A stretch of 64,000 nt of DNA from Bacteroidales bacterium (GCA_031275085.1 JAISPG010000027.1:21237-85236); one strand, 5' to 3'; counted from the first letter of the stretch, positions 36,796 through 45,941 are shown. Numbers and translations are program-made. The notes: generated by a model not told the origin, from the sequence alone.

Positions 36796-36945
36796 ATGTT
36801 TGGAAATTTACAAAACAAAGAAAGTGTCAGCATATCCTATAATGGAGTATGTTTAACAGCAAATAATCAGAATGCAAGAATTATTGCAATTGGTTTATTT
36901 GCAATGTTCTTACTTATTGGGATAGCTGCATTTTCGAAAAATTAA
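36796..36945 (+). CDS. Tiny membrane protein, 49 residues
   Basis: The ORF runs from MFGNLQNKESVSISYNGVCL to SKN, with one strong hydrophobic helix near the C-terminus (IIAIGLFAMFLLIGIAAF). A single-span small protein fits. Family unknown. It lies in the tiny-gene cluster on the island. Confidence 0.45.
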   Translation: MFGNLQNKESVSISYNGVCLTANNQNARIIAIGLFAMFLLIGIAAFSKN

Positions 36946-37016
36946 TTAAAATTCAGGTGGGGGAGTTATCTCCCACTTAATAAAAGATAATTAAAAATTA
37001 ATAAAAAAAAAATTAA

Positions 37017-37223
37017 ATGGAATATTATTATGTAAATAAAAATGCTCAATCAACAGGTGAGCACGAAGTACACAAAAGCTCTTGTAGTTATTTACCGATC
37101 TCCAGCAATTTAATTGCGTTAGGCTATTTTAATAGTTGCGGAGAAGCTGTAAAAAAAGCAAAAGAATATTATTCAAATGTAGATGGTTGTTATTATTGCT
37201 GCCCATCTTGTCATAAAGGATAA
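37017..37223 (+). CDS. Small Cys/His-rich protein, 68 residues, probable zinc binder
   Basis: The protein starts MEYYYVNKNAQSTGEHEVHK and has cysteines at SCSYL, NSCGEA and the C-terminal YYCCPSCHK, a pattern fit for a compact metal site. I believe similar small proteins recur in accessory regions of many bacteria, without a known role. It has its own ATG after an A-rich leader. Confidence 0.6.
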   Translation: MEYYYVNKNAQSTGEHEVHKSSCSYLPISSNLIALGYFNSCGEAVKKAKEYYSNVDGCYYCCPSCHKG

Positions 37224-37310
37224 TTTAGAAAAGTAATATTGGTTATCATTATACCAGCAAATAATGAGCAGGAAAGTCTTACCTGGATAATTTAAGACTA
37301 TTTTAAATTT

Positions 37311-37481
37311 ATGCCTATGAGTCCAATTGGTACTACAGCTTCAACAGGACAAAATTGTCCTGAAAGTGGGATTTGGAAAGTTGTTGGCAATCCAAGTACG
37401 ACAGCTCCAATCGCTAAAGGAAATACTATGCCTCCGTATGGAGGAAAAGCAGTTACATGGAAACTTATCCAATATGCTTAG
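37311..37481 (+). CDS. Small protein, 56 residues, YjzC-like pattern
   Basis: The ORF MPMSPIGTTASTGQNCPESG ... PPYGGKAVTWKLIQYA has the pattern TGxxCPxSGxW ... IAKGxxMPPYxxKAVTW, which resembles small YjzC-like proteins found in many bacteria and on accessory elements. The function is unknown. It is the last of four tiny genes before the right end of the island. Confidence 0.55.
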   Translation: MPMSPIGTTASTGQNCPESGIWKVVGNPSTTAPIAKGNTMPPYGGKAVTWKLIQYA

Positions 37482-37815
37482 TAATATTGTAAAGAGAGAT
37501 TTTATTAAGATATCTAAAATCTCTCTTTTATTATAATTATCTAAGATTTTTTAATTCACTGTTTTGCAATAAGATTTTATTGTTCGTATTGAATATTTAT
37601 TTTATCTTATTTTTCGGTATAATTATCCAGTTTCGAGAAATTCAAATATTCTACGTTGGCAATACTTTCGTACACCCAATTTGCACACACATCCCCAAAA
37701 CAAATGAAACCCAATCCCAAAAATTGAAAACCATAAAATCCAAAAACCCTTGAATTACAACAATTTCAGCAAACAAATGCAATAACATACAAACCCCTGA
37801 AAAAGACCATTTAAC
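37482..37815. other. Non-coding right end of the island
   Basis: These 334 bases have no credible gene. They contain the candidate arm-type site at 37671-37688 and lead into the right attachment repeat. Confidence 0.5.
37671..37688 (+). repeat. Candidate integrase arm-type site, right
   Basis: TACACCCAATTTGCACAC matches the left-end copy at 27848-27865 at 16 of 18 positions. Confidence 0.45.
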
Positions 37816-37912
37816 GACTGTTAATCAGGGGGTCCTAGGTTCAAGTCCTAGAGGGGGAGCAAGGAAATCAAAGGGTTACAAAATTTTGTAACCTTTTTTT
37901 GTTTTTATGTAC
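37816..37912 (+). repeat. Right attachment-site repeat (partial tRNA-Asn copy)
   Basis: It matches 27754-27850 at 94 of 97 positions, identical over the first 48. It begins in the anticodon arm, so it is not a functional tRNA. Confidence 0.9.
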
Positions 37913-38007
37913 TTGTTGGTTTTACGTGGTTAATTCGACTCAACCCTAAAATTTGTGGACTACACATAAATCTTGGTTATTCTAAATAAAAAATATGTAA
38001 TAAATTT

Positions 38008-38412
38008 TTACAGGATAAAACAAATAACTATCTGGCAAAAGCCAAGACCAATAGCAATAATAGCCATTGTGGTTTTAAAAAGTATAAAATCTACATAATT
38101 TTTGTTTTCTCTAATAGTATTTTCTGTTCTGCCCAAAAAGGCTTTTTTTAATAGAACGTTTCCCAGCATAATACCTAAATTTATTTTTGCAACGGAACAA
38201 ATAATTCCTATTATCCATATAAAAAGATCAGTTTTTATTAAATCAATATTCAAAAACCAGAATATTATTTCTATAATTCCTGCTATTAAATAGATTATTC
38301 CAATATAACTCCTGTAAGGTAAAATTTTATTTATAAATTTACCGGGCAAAAATAAAGTAGGAACTGCAATGATCCCTAATATAATAAGACTTATTCCATT
38401 TATCAACATCAT
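38008..38412 (-). CDS. Unknown four-span membrane protein
   Basis: The 134-residue protein has four hydrophobic segments (ISLIILGIIAVPTLFLPGKF, YIGIIYLIAGIIEIIFWFL, IWIIGIICSVAKINLGIML, FILFKTTMAIIAIGLGFCQI). I do not recognise the family. It follows the SDR-like gene by 10 bases, so the two are probably co-transcribed. Confidence 0.6.
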   Translation of the reverse strand: MMLINGISLIILGIIAVPTLFLPGKFINKILPYRSYIGIIYLIAGIIEIIFWFLNIDLIKTDLFIWIIGIICSVAKINLGIMLGNVLLKKAFLGRTENTIRENKNYVDFILFKTTMAIIAIGLGFCQIVICFIL

Positions 38413-38422
38413 AATAATTCTT

Positions 38423-39223
38423 TTATTTACTTGTTAAATTATTCTGTTTTTCATCTGAAGAAAAAAGTTTTTGTAAAGTTTTTATTTTCTTTTTTATTGC
38501 AGCCAGAATATAATCAGGATTCAGAACATTAAGTTCCGGTTTTTTTATAATTTCAACAAAACTATAGTCATTTTCCATTCCGTTTATAATTGCATGAGCT
38601 GCTTTTGAGGGTGACAGTGCTATATAAGCATCTTTTTCGCTTTGTTTATTTTTTGCATAAGCAAATCCGGAAAAAATTGTGATAACTTTAACGTTGGTAT
38701 CAAATAATTCGGAGTGTAATCCTTCTGTAAGCATTTTAATTGATGACCTTATTTTTGGTATTTTTAAATAAGCTTGCTGAGAAAGTGGTATTAAGCCGCC
38801 ATTACTTATAACAAGACATGCTTCAGGACGGGACAGTAAATGAGACAGAAACGTTTTTGCCATATTCAGTATTCCATAATAATTTATATTGAATATACGT
38901 TCAATATCATTGTATTCCATATTGTTTAAACCCTGACCGGGCTGAATTATACCGGCGTTATTTATAATAACATCAACAGTACCGTAGTTGGCAATAACTT
39001 TATCATATAATTGTTCAACAGACTTTTCATCAGTTACATCTGCTGTAAACATGGTTAAATAATCTTTTTTTTCCATTAACAAGTTTGCTGTTTCTTCCAG
39101 AGTAGGTTCTTTAAAATCAACGGCAATAACTTTACATTCTTTAGATAATAATATCGACACTAACTCCTGTCCTATACTATTATTACTACCGGTTACTATA
39201 ATTGTCCTACCATCGATTTTCAT
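38423..39223 (-). CDS. Short-chain dehydrogenase/reductase-like protein, active-site Tyr and Lys replaced
   Basis: The 266-residue Rossmann protein has the cofactor loop VTGSNNSIGQEL (about residues 10-21), the Asp of VIAVDFKE after beta-2 (NAD preference) and NNAGII. The Ser region (LVISNGGLIPL) is present. At the YxxxK position the sequence reads LKIPKIRSSIKMLTEGL; counted back from the conserved LTEGL helix, Tyr is replaced by Ile and Lys by Arg. It may be non-catalytic or use other residues. Substrate unknown. Confidence 0.75.
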   Translation of the reverse strand: MKIDGRTIIVTGSNNSIGQELVSILLSKECKVIAVDFKEPTLEETANLLMEKKDYLTMFTADVTDEKSVEQLYDKVIANYGTVDVIINNAGIIQPGQGLNNMEYNDIERIFNINYYGILNMAKTFLSHLLSRPEACLVISNGGLIPLSQQAYLKIPKIRSSIKMLTEGLHSELFDTNVKVITIFSGFAYAKNKQSEKDAYIALSPSKAAHAIINGMENDYSFVEIIKKPELNVLNPDYILAAIKKKIKTLQKLFSSDEKQNNLTSK

Positions 39224-39407
39224 CTTGATTTATTTTCATCTTAAATTTAAAACTATTATTTATTGGATATCAAGAACATTTACTCAAATATAATTTTTGG
39301 TTACCTAAGTTTAGATTTATGCTACTTAAGTTTTGGAAAATAAGATGCTTAGTTTCAATTTTCTATCAAATTGAATATAAAAAAATGTAAACTCCTATCA
39401 TAGATTT

Positions 39408-40169
39408 TTATTTTGTATACCATACCTTGAATTCCTGAACACGTGCCCTGCTGATAATTATTTTTTCTGGAGCAGGAATGCATAAATTAACGGCAAGCTT
39501 ACCGTCGAACCAGCTATATATTTCTTTAACGGATTTTCGTGAAATAATAAACTGGCGGTTTGCCCTGAAAAATAAGACCGGGTTTAATTGTTTTAATACT
39601 TCCTCCAGTGAATTGTTCATTTGAAATGATTGTTCCTTCATATCAATTATACGTGCCATTTTGTTTTCTGAATATATGTAGGCAATATCGTCAACATCCA
39701 GAGAAAGGAACTTGTCTTTGTGCGGAATCAGGAAACGTGATTTATAATCGCTTTTTTTATTTTTTATCATATCGAAAAGTTCAAGTAAAGACTCGCTATC
39801 GATATTTTTTTGTGAACTATAATTTTTATATTTCGTCATCGCCCTTTCCAAATCCTTTTTATTTACAGGCTTAAGTAAATAGTCTATGCTGTTAACCTCA
39901 AATGCATTTATTGCATAATGATCGTAAGCTGTTGTAAATATTATCGGACAATCAATATTTATTTTATTAAAAATTGAAAAGACTGAACCGTCAGACAAAT
40001 GTATATCCATAAAAATCAGATCCGGCAGAGGCTCTGTCGATAACCATTCTACACTTTCTTCTACGCTTTTTAATATTGCAATTATTTCTATTTTTTCATT
40101 TGTTTCATGAATTAGCCGTTGCAGATTTTGTGCAGCAATGAATTCATCTTCAATTATTAATGCTTTCAT
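39408..40169 (-). CDS. LytTR-family response regulator
   Basis: The protein has 253 residues. The receiver domain (1-120) has IIEDEFIAAQ, phospho-acceptor Asp in PDLIFMDIHLSDG and Lys in DYLLKPVNK. The C-terminal LytTR domain (about 150-253) has the FLIPHKDKFLSLDVDDIAYI and FFRANRQFIISRKSV blocks. It starts two bases after the kinase stop, so the pair is one operon. Targets cannot be inferred from the window. Confidence 0.92.
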   Translation of the reverse strand: MKALIIEDEFIAAQNLQRLIHETNEKIEIIAILKSVEESVEWLSTEPLPDLIFMDIHLSDGSVFSIFNKINIDCPIIFTTAYDHYAINAFEVNSIDYLLKPVNKKDLERAMTKYKNYSSQKNIDSESLLELFDMIKNKKSDYKSRFLIPHKDKFLSLDVDDIAYIYSENKMARIIDMKEQSFQMNNSLEEVLKQLNPVLFFRANRQFIISRKSVKEIYSWFDGKLAVNLCIPAPEKIIISRARVQEFKVWYTK

Positions 40170-40171
40170 AT

Positions 40172-41194
40172 TTATACTTTTTCTATTAATGGTAATTCAA
40201 CTGAAAAATAATCAGAATTATCTTCCACTTTTATTTTTTTATTAAATACTATCATAAATCTTTCCATAAGATTGTTTAATCCTATCCCGCTGCTAAGATA
40301 TTCATCCAGCTTCGGATTTTTATTGTTTGCAACTTTAATATTCCCGTTTTTAGTGGTTTCAACAGAAATATATAATGGTTTTTTATCGTTAATGGTATTA
40401 TGTTTTATTGCATTTTCAATCAATAGCTGAAGGCTTACAGGTAATATCATATATGTACGAAAACGATCCTCAATATTATATTTTATAAATAAATTTTCTC
40501 CATATCGTATTTTCATCAAATAGGCATAGGCTTCAACAAGTTTTAATTCTTCGCCAAGTTCTGTTATTTCTTTGTTCTGAATTGTGTACCTGAATGTTAA
40601 AGAAAGATTCTGGAGATAATCATGTGCTCCTTCATCATCGTAACCAATAAGTCCGTCCAGTGTATTAAGCGAATTGAATAAAAAATGCGGATCCAGCTGG
40701 TTTTTTAATGCTTCATAACGATTACGCATGCTTTCGGATTCAACTTGCTGATTGTGAACTATTGATGATACAGCTATTGTCAGAATAAATACAATAAAAG
40801 CGAAAACTACGTCCTGCATTAGTTTTTTATAAATTACATTTCCTATCATTCTTGGATTGGACAATAAAATGTCGAGTAAATATGAAAATAAAAAACTTAA
40901 AGGTACTGCTATCAACAGTAATCCAAAAAAGATTATTATATGCTTTTTATGTGGTTCAATTTTTTTCTGAACTATCCAGAAACTGAATTTAATAAGTATA
41001 AACAGCATGATTACACTTGCTATATAAGATATGACAACATCGTAAATTATGCTCCCCTGGGAAACAACGCTTCTGCTTTGCGGGTTAAAGTTAAGAAACG
41101 ATGTTGTCGTTATTAAAACATATTCAAAAAAACATATTATTAATGCAATATAAAATGCGTTTTTTGTGCTGTACGGATTAAATCGTTTTTTCAT
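40172..41194 (-). CDS. LytS-type sensor histidine kinase
   Basis: The 340-residue protein has about four to five spans in the first 165 residues and then a His_kinase domain: LKNQLDPHFLFNSLNTLDGL (phospho-His) and LQLLIENAIKHN (N-box), with a closing SGIGLNNLMERF G-box. It has no periplasmic sensor domain. It partners the LytTR regulator encoded directly downstream. Confidence 0.9.
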   Translation of the reverse strand: MKKRFNPYSTKNAFYIALIICFFEYVLITTTSFLNFNPQSRSVVSQGSIIYDVVISYIASVIMLFILIKFSFWIVQKKIEPHKKHIIIFFGLLLIAVPLSFLFSYLLDILLSNPRMIGNVIYKKLMQDVVFAFIVFILTIAVSSIVHNQQVESESMRNRYEALKNQLDPHFLFNSLNTLDGLIGYDDEGAHDYLQNLSLTFRYTIQNKEITELGEELKLVEAYAYLMKIRYGENLFIKYNIEDRFRTYMILPVSLQLLIENAIKHNTINDKKPLYISVETTKNGNIKVANNKNPKLDEYLSSGIGLNNLMERFMIVFNKKIKVEDNSDYFSVELPLIEKV

Positions 41195-41419
41195 TTTACA
41201 GTAAAAGTATATAAAAATATAAAATACACAATTAAGGGTTAAAATCCTGAAATGTGTAATCTTTTTTGTTTATTTCTCTATAATTTTAAACTTAAAGTTT
41301 AACTAAATTTAATTATAATCCAAAGTTACTGTATTGCAAAACATATCACTAAGTTGTTATACCCAAATGAAAATATTGATTACCGAAATTGAAAATTGGA
41401 ATACTAAATTTTTTTTAAG

Positions 41420-41468
41420 TTCCTAGTATCTAATTCTTAACTCTTAATTTCTAATTCTTAATTTCTTA
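41420..41468. repeat. AT-rich TAATTCTTAA word array
   Basis: Repeats of CTAATTCTTAA/CTCTTAATTT words run up to the pldA stop codon. They are similar to the arrays beside the GC-rich repeats. Confidence 0.4.
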
Positions 41469-42392
41469 TCAGTAGATATTTCTGAATTGTGGTTTAAGAC
41501 ATATTCCTGCACGGATCATTGAATAATAGTTCTTGTATTCAAGCAGGTTTTCGGCATATCCATTATACCATTGAATAAAAAAATACTGATTCAATTTTGT
41601 GCTTATTCTGAAGTTAACTTCCAACTGTGTATTAAATGCCCTGAATCCTTTACAGGGATTAATAATAAAAGAACACCAGAAACGTTCTTTCGGAGTTACG
41701 TAGTTTAACGCAGCCAAGCCATAACCTTTATACTCATATAAATCCGGATTATCTCTATTTAACCCCCAGCCATACCATAATCTTAATTGGGCCGAAATAC
41801 AATTAGTTACAAAATATGAACATGATAAAGAAACAAAATTCCAACCTCTGGAATCGTCTCCTCCTTCTCCATTAGATTCATGTTCAACCGACAGGGCTGC
41901 CATTCCTTTGAAATTATCGAAAACCAAAGGAGTTACCCAAAGTAGTCCCGGATTATAATTATTATCTGCAAAAGGTGATGACAATTTATATATATCCCAG
42001 AAGGACTTTTGTGTATATGTAAGATATAAAAAGGAGTTAAAAGGTAATTTAATATTCACAAGCCGTTGTTTTATACTGAGCTGAAATTTCACATCAGCGG
42101 TAGACTTGCTTATTCTTTTATTTGTAGGAATACCTGTAATGAAATAGTTATTTTTATATATACTAAAACTTGGCTGTTTCTCAAGTAAGTCTATAATTTC
42201 TTCGGAAGGCATACTAAAATAATCAATTTCCGTATAACTAATTTTGTTTTTATTGTTTTTGCTAGTGTTATTGTTTTTATTATCAATAGAAATATTCAAT
42301 GAATCTATCACTTCTACAGATTGTGATCTGGATAGTACAGGAATAATAAATAACAGTATAACAAAAGTCAGCTTTATAGACTTTAATTTCAT
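41469..42392 (-). CDS. pldA: Outer-membrane phospholipase A (OMPLA)
   Basis: The 307-residue protein has a signal peptide (MKLKSIKLTFVILLFIIPVLS) and an amphipathic-strand barrel. The active-site stretch ALSVEHESNGEGG holds the His-x-Ser pair, and the following DDSRGWNFVSLS supplies the Asn, matching the HxSNG pattern of PldA. In other bacteria it hydrolyses phospholipids that reach the outer leaflet. It follows the histidine-kinase gene on the same strand after a gap of 274 bases that holds only the AT-rich array. Confidence 0.88.
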   Translation of the reverse strand: MKLKSIKLTFVILLFIIPVLSRSQSVEVIDSLNISIDNKNNNTSKNNKNKISYTEIDYFSMPSEEIIDLLEKQPSFSIYKNNYFITGIPTNKRISKSTADVKFQLSIKQRLVNIKLPFNSFLYLTYTQKSFWDIYKLSSPFADNNYNPGLLWVTPLVFDNFKGMAALSVEHESNGEGGDDSRGWNFVSLSCSYFVTNCISAQLRLWYGWGLNRDNPDLYEYKGYGLAALNYVTPKERFWCSFIINPCKGFRAFNTQLEVNFRISTKLNQYFFIQWYNGYAENLLEYKNYYSMIRAGICLKPQFRNIY

Positions 42393-42486
42393 ATTATAAC
42401 AGTATTTATTTTGGATAACAAATTTATTTCAATTATTCTTTTTAATTAATGCAAAAAAGTATTTATTTTTTCAAAATACCATATGT

Positions 42487-43311
42487 TTATTTATAGACCG
42501 GAACCGGTTCATTTTGTTTATATACCTTATTTTGGTCAAAATATCCTTTAATAATTCCCCGTGAGGAATTTTCTATAAAATTAAGGATCTCATTTCTTTC
42601 ATTTGTTTCGGGAAATTTATTGTAAATAGTTTCAACGGCTTTAACTGTAGGTAATCCTTTATTGAATATTATTCTGTAAATATCCTGAATTTCATTGATT
42701 TTATCATCTTTAAAATTCCTTCGTCTTAATCCTACGGAATTAATTCCGGCATAAGATATCGGACATCTGGCGCCTTTAACATAAGGAGGAATATCTTTTC
42801 CTACCAGGGAGTTTCCGGCAAGTATCACATGTTTACCGATTTTACAAAACTGATGAATAAGAGTATTCGCACTGATTATTGCCCAATCGTCTATTTCTAC
42901 TTCTCCTCCCAGCGTTGTTCCATTTACCAGTATAACATTATTGCCTACAACACAATCATGTGCTACATGAACATAAGCCATCAATAAACAATTTGAACCT
43001 ACAAGTGTCTTTTCTTTTGCTGCTGTCCCCCTATTTATTGTTACACACTCTCTTATTGTTGTATCATCGCCTATTATGGCTAACGTTTCTTCTCCCCTGA
43101 ATTTCAGATCTTGTGGTATAGCTCCTATTACAGCTCCAGGAAATATTTTGCAGTTTTTACCTATGCGGCTGCCTTCCAGAATTGTCACATTTGGTCCTAT
43201 CCATGTTCCTTCATCTATAACAACGTTTTTATCTATATAAGAAAAAGGTCCGATTTCAACTGATTGTGCAATTATTGCTTCAGGGTGAATGTAAAATAAT
43301 TTATTTGTCAT
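42487..43311 (-). CDS. lpxA: Acyl-ACP--UDP-N-acetylglucosamine O-acyltransferase LpxA
   Basis: The 274-residue left-handed beta-helix protein has regular hexapeptide turns (IGPFSYIDKNVVIDEGTWIG). The catalytic His lies in AYVHVAHDCVVGN. The C-terminal helical region (GLRRRNFKDDKINEIQDIYR) is the LpxA acyl-ACP binding part. It catalyses the first step of lipid A synthesis in the cytosol. It stands apart from any lpxC/fabZ gene in the window. Confidence 0.93.
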   Translation of the reverse strand: MTNKLFYIHPEAIIAQSVEIGPFSYIDKNVVIDEGTWIGPNVTILEGSRIGKNCKIFPGAVIGAIPQDLKFRGEETLAIIGDDTTIRECVTINRGTAAKEKTLVGSNCLLMAYVHVAHDCVVGNNVILVNGTTLGGEVEIDDWAIISANTLIHQFCKIGKHVILAGNSLVGKDIPPYVKGARCPISYAGINSVGLRRRNFKDDKINEIQDIYRIIFNKGLPTVKAVETIYNKFPETNERNEILNFIENSSRGIIKGYFDQNKVYKQNEPVPVYK

Positions 43312-43604
43312 TTTGTAGTCTTTTATTTCTATTGTTTCAAAATTATTTTATATTATTTTTTAAAAAAATCAGCTATTGCCAGAATGTGAAAAAAATCGGT
43401 AAAACAACATTATATGAAGATTTTCAAACTAAAAAATGTTACTAATATTGATATATACTCCAAATCTTTTATAATGAGTAAATAATTTACTTGAATTTCT
43501 ACCGGTCAAATTAAGGCTGTTTTATATTTCAACACACACTTACAATAAATAATAACTGTCAATTATAAATAAAGTATCAAACAGAATATTAATTAACTTT
43601 CAAT
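43312..43604. other. AT-rich gap between the chimeric TolC fragment and lpxA
   Basis: I see no gene or repeat in these 293 bases. It is downstream of a degraded locus and upstream of lpxA. Confidence 0.4.
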
Positions 43605-44698
43605 TCAAAATGCTTCGCTTATACTTACGATAAATGCTCCTGTTTTATTACCGAAACCATAATCGATCCGCAAATTCATATTATGTTTAAATTCCCAACG
43701 TAATCCAAGGCCGTATGTAGGGAGAATATTTTCATGATCAATTTTTTTAAATTCAGGAAAAACAATACCGGCACCTACCCATGCTGCACATCCGAAACGA
43801 CCGAAAATATGTTGGCGAATTTCCATTTGTGCAGAAATTATGTTATTATCATAACCATTATTTATTATTTTCCGGTTCATAAGATATACATCTTTTTGCT
43901 GTTCAAGCATTTTAATATCAATATGTTCTGAGAAGTCTGAAATTGCAGTAAGTTCGGAAATTAGTAATGTTTCAGCTTTGCCCGTAAGAATAATTGTTTC
44001 GGAAACGGGCATATCAAACATATATTTTATCATATTTATTTGTTGTTCATAAGCTGCGTCTGTGGTGCTTAGCTGTGTATATAAATTTTCAATATTTACG
44101 GATACACGGTCGAGATCTACTTGCTTACTCATGCCGTTGTCAACCAAAACCTTAACGATATCAAGCATACGTTCAACTCTTGCAATATTACCTTCTATTG
44201 TACTTTTCTGTTCGGCAGTAATTATTGTAAGATAATATAGGCTACTTCGAGAGCTATTTCTTCACTTGCTTTTTCAACAGTAAGCCCGCTTAAACCGGCA
44301 AGTTTTTTCGATAATTGTAAAGCAGTAATAGCTGTCTGGTTATACAGAGTCATATTAAGGGTAGCGGCAATATTTGTATTAAAAGTTGTACCCATTTCCG
44401 CAGGAAGTTTTGTTCCTGGCATTCCTACTATTTCACCGGGAAGTAAAGTTGTAGGAAGTTTAAAATAATCCTGAAAACTTGCACTTGCATTTACTTTTGG
44501 TAATAATGCTGCCCGGCTTTCGGATATTTTATATTCGCTTTTTTCTTGTTCAATACGTGCAGCCTGGGTATTAATGTTTCTTTCCACAGCCATTTTAATA
44601 CATTTCTCAAGAGATAACTCTGTTTGTTTTTCTCCCTGAGCAAAAAGTACCTGCTGACTTATAAGAAAAATTATTAAAAAATTTGATATCCTTTTCAT
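43605..44698 (-). pseudogene. Broken TolC-like outer-membrane efflux protein fused to a foreign barrel C-terminus
   Basis: The first fragment (start ATG 44698; frame closes at 44222) has a signal peptide (MKRISNFLIIFLISQQVLFA/Q) and TolC start (LSLEKCIKMAVERNINTQAA). A frameshift near 44215-44225 moves the reading to a second frame: EQKSTIEGNIARVERMLDIV, VDNGMSKQVDLDRVSV. After NRKIINNGYDNNI the TolC pattern ends abruptly, and the last 75 residues (RFGCAAWVGAGIVFPEF ... YGLGLRWEFKHNMNLRIDYG ... FIVSISEAF) look like the C-terminus of a BamA-type surface-antigen barrel. A deletion that fused two genes is likely. Confidence 0.8.
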
Positions 44699-44950
44699 AT
44701 AATAAATTATTATTTGTTTTCGGAACAAAATTATATGTAAGGACTACAGGTTTAGGTTGCAGTAAAACCCAAATACAATTTATTATTGCTGAAATTCAAA
44801 ATCGAATTACCGAAAATAATTACGGATTATGTTTTGATCTCAGGTTACGAAAATGGAAATTATAAAGATTTATTAAACAGAACGAAGGCCTTCATTGCTT
44901 AAGATCAGCCATTATCCGGCATTAAACCATACAAAATTAATTAAATACAG

Positions 44951-45796
44951 TTATTTTTTTGCGAATGTAGTTGCTCCTATACTTGCAATTATTACACATA
45001 AAATGGATATCCATTGAACAGGAGTTAAAAATTCTTTCAGGAAAATCAATCCGGATAATGCTCCGAATGCAGGTTGTAAACTCATCAGTATACTAAAAGT
45101 CTTTGCCGGTAATTTATTTAAGCCTATTAAATCCAAAGAATATGGTATTGCACTTGAAAATACTGCAACTCCAATACCTGAAAGAAATAATCCGGGATTT
45201 AAATTAAAAAGATCACCGCTTAAAATTCCAAACGGTAATATAAATAAAGTTGCAAAACACATTCCGGTTGCTACGGCATCTCCATTTTTCATTATTTTAG
45301 ATACTTTACCACCCAGGATTATATAAAAAGCCCAGAACAAACCCGCCATCAACGCAAAAATTATTCCTGACGGATCAATTCCGTCATATTTCCATGGGAC
45401 TATAAGCATAACCCCTGCAAATGCCAACAGTGCCCAAACAATATCAAGCAGCCGGCGTGAACCTAATAATGCTAATGTTAATGGTCCCAGAAATTCAATT
45501 GCAACTCCTAACCCCAAAGGAATCCTTTCAATTGCAAGGTAAAAGACCATATTCATTGCTCCAAGGCAAATTCCATATCCCATACAATAAAACCATTGTT
45601 TTTTTGTAAATCCGGAAATTTTAGGGCGATTAATGATAAATAATATTACAGCCGATATTCCAATCCTCAAGGATGATGTTCCGTAAGCTCCCAGAAACGG
45701 GAATAGCTTTTTAGCAATCGACGCTCCTCCCTGCACACTTATCATTGATAAAAGTACGGCAGGTATTGCAGGAATTTTTTTCTTACTTTTTAACAT
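44951..45796 (-). CDS. rhtA: EamA/DMT transporter, RhtA-like threonine/homoserine exporter
   Basis: The 281-residue protein has ten spans in two EamA repeats. Landmarks are SVQGGASIAKKLFPFLG, the LGLGVAIEFLGPLTLALLGS loop and the second-half LFWAFYIILGGKVS, which match RhtA. It probably exports threonine, homoserine or related amino acids. Stands alone. Function is by family only. Confidence 0.8.
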   Translation of the reverse strand: MLKSKKKIPAIPAVLLSMISVQGGASIAKKLFPFLGAYGTSSLRIGISAVILFIINRPKISGFTKKQWFYCMGYGICLGAMNMVFYLAIERIPLGLGVAIEFLGPLTLALLGSRRLLDIVWALLAFAGVMLIVPWKYDGIDPSGIIFALMAGLFWAFYIILGGKVSKIMKNGDAVATGMCFATLFILPFGILSGDLFNLNPGLFLSGIGVAVFSSAIPYSLDLIGLNKLPAKTFSILMSLQPAFGALSGLIFLKEFLTPVQWISILCVIIASIGATTFAKK

Positions 45797-45941
45797 TTTC
45801 TATATTAAAATGTAAAAGTCATTATTATTTTCATATAATCAAAACTATATTAAATTAACATGATAACTTCAATATTATATAGATATATTTTTATTATATA
45901 AATATAAACAGAATAAATTACATATAATTTATATATTAAAA

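Larger units (their letters stand above)
27754..37912. mobile_element. Genomic island integrated at the 3' end of tRNA-Asn, about 10 kb
   Basis: A 97-bp direct repeat bounds the region: 27754-27850 (tRNA-Asn 3' part plus its terminator) and 37816-37912. The first 48 bases are identical and 94 of 97 match overall. A tyrosine integrase gene lies just inside the left end, reading toward the tRNA, the usual layout of tRNA-integrated elements. Cargo consists of an AlbA_2/HATPase protein, a membrane-TPR protein, an AAA/DUF234 ATPase, a sigma-like/unknown/ImmA cassette and four tiny genes. No conjugation or phage structural genes are present. The integrase is broken, so the island is probably stranded. 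Confidence 0.85.

Noticed and set aside
37816..37863. Second tRNA-Asn gene
   Set aside because: It starts in the anticodon arm and lacks the 5' half; it is the attachment-site copy.
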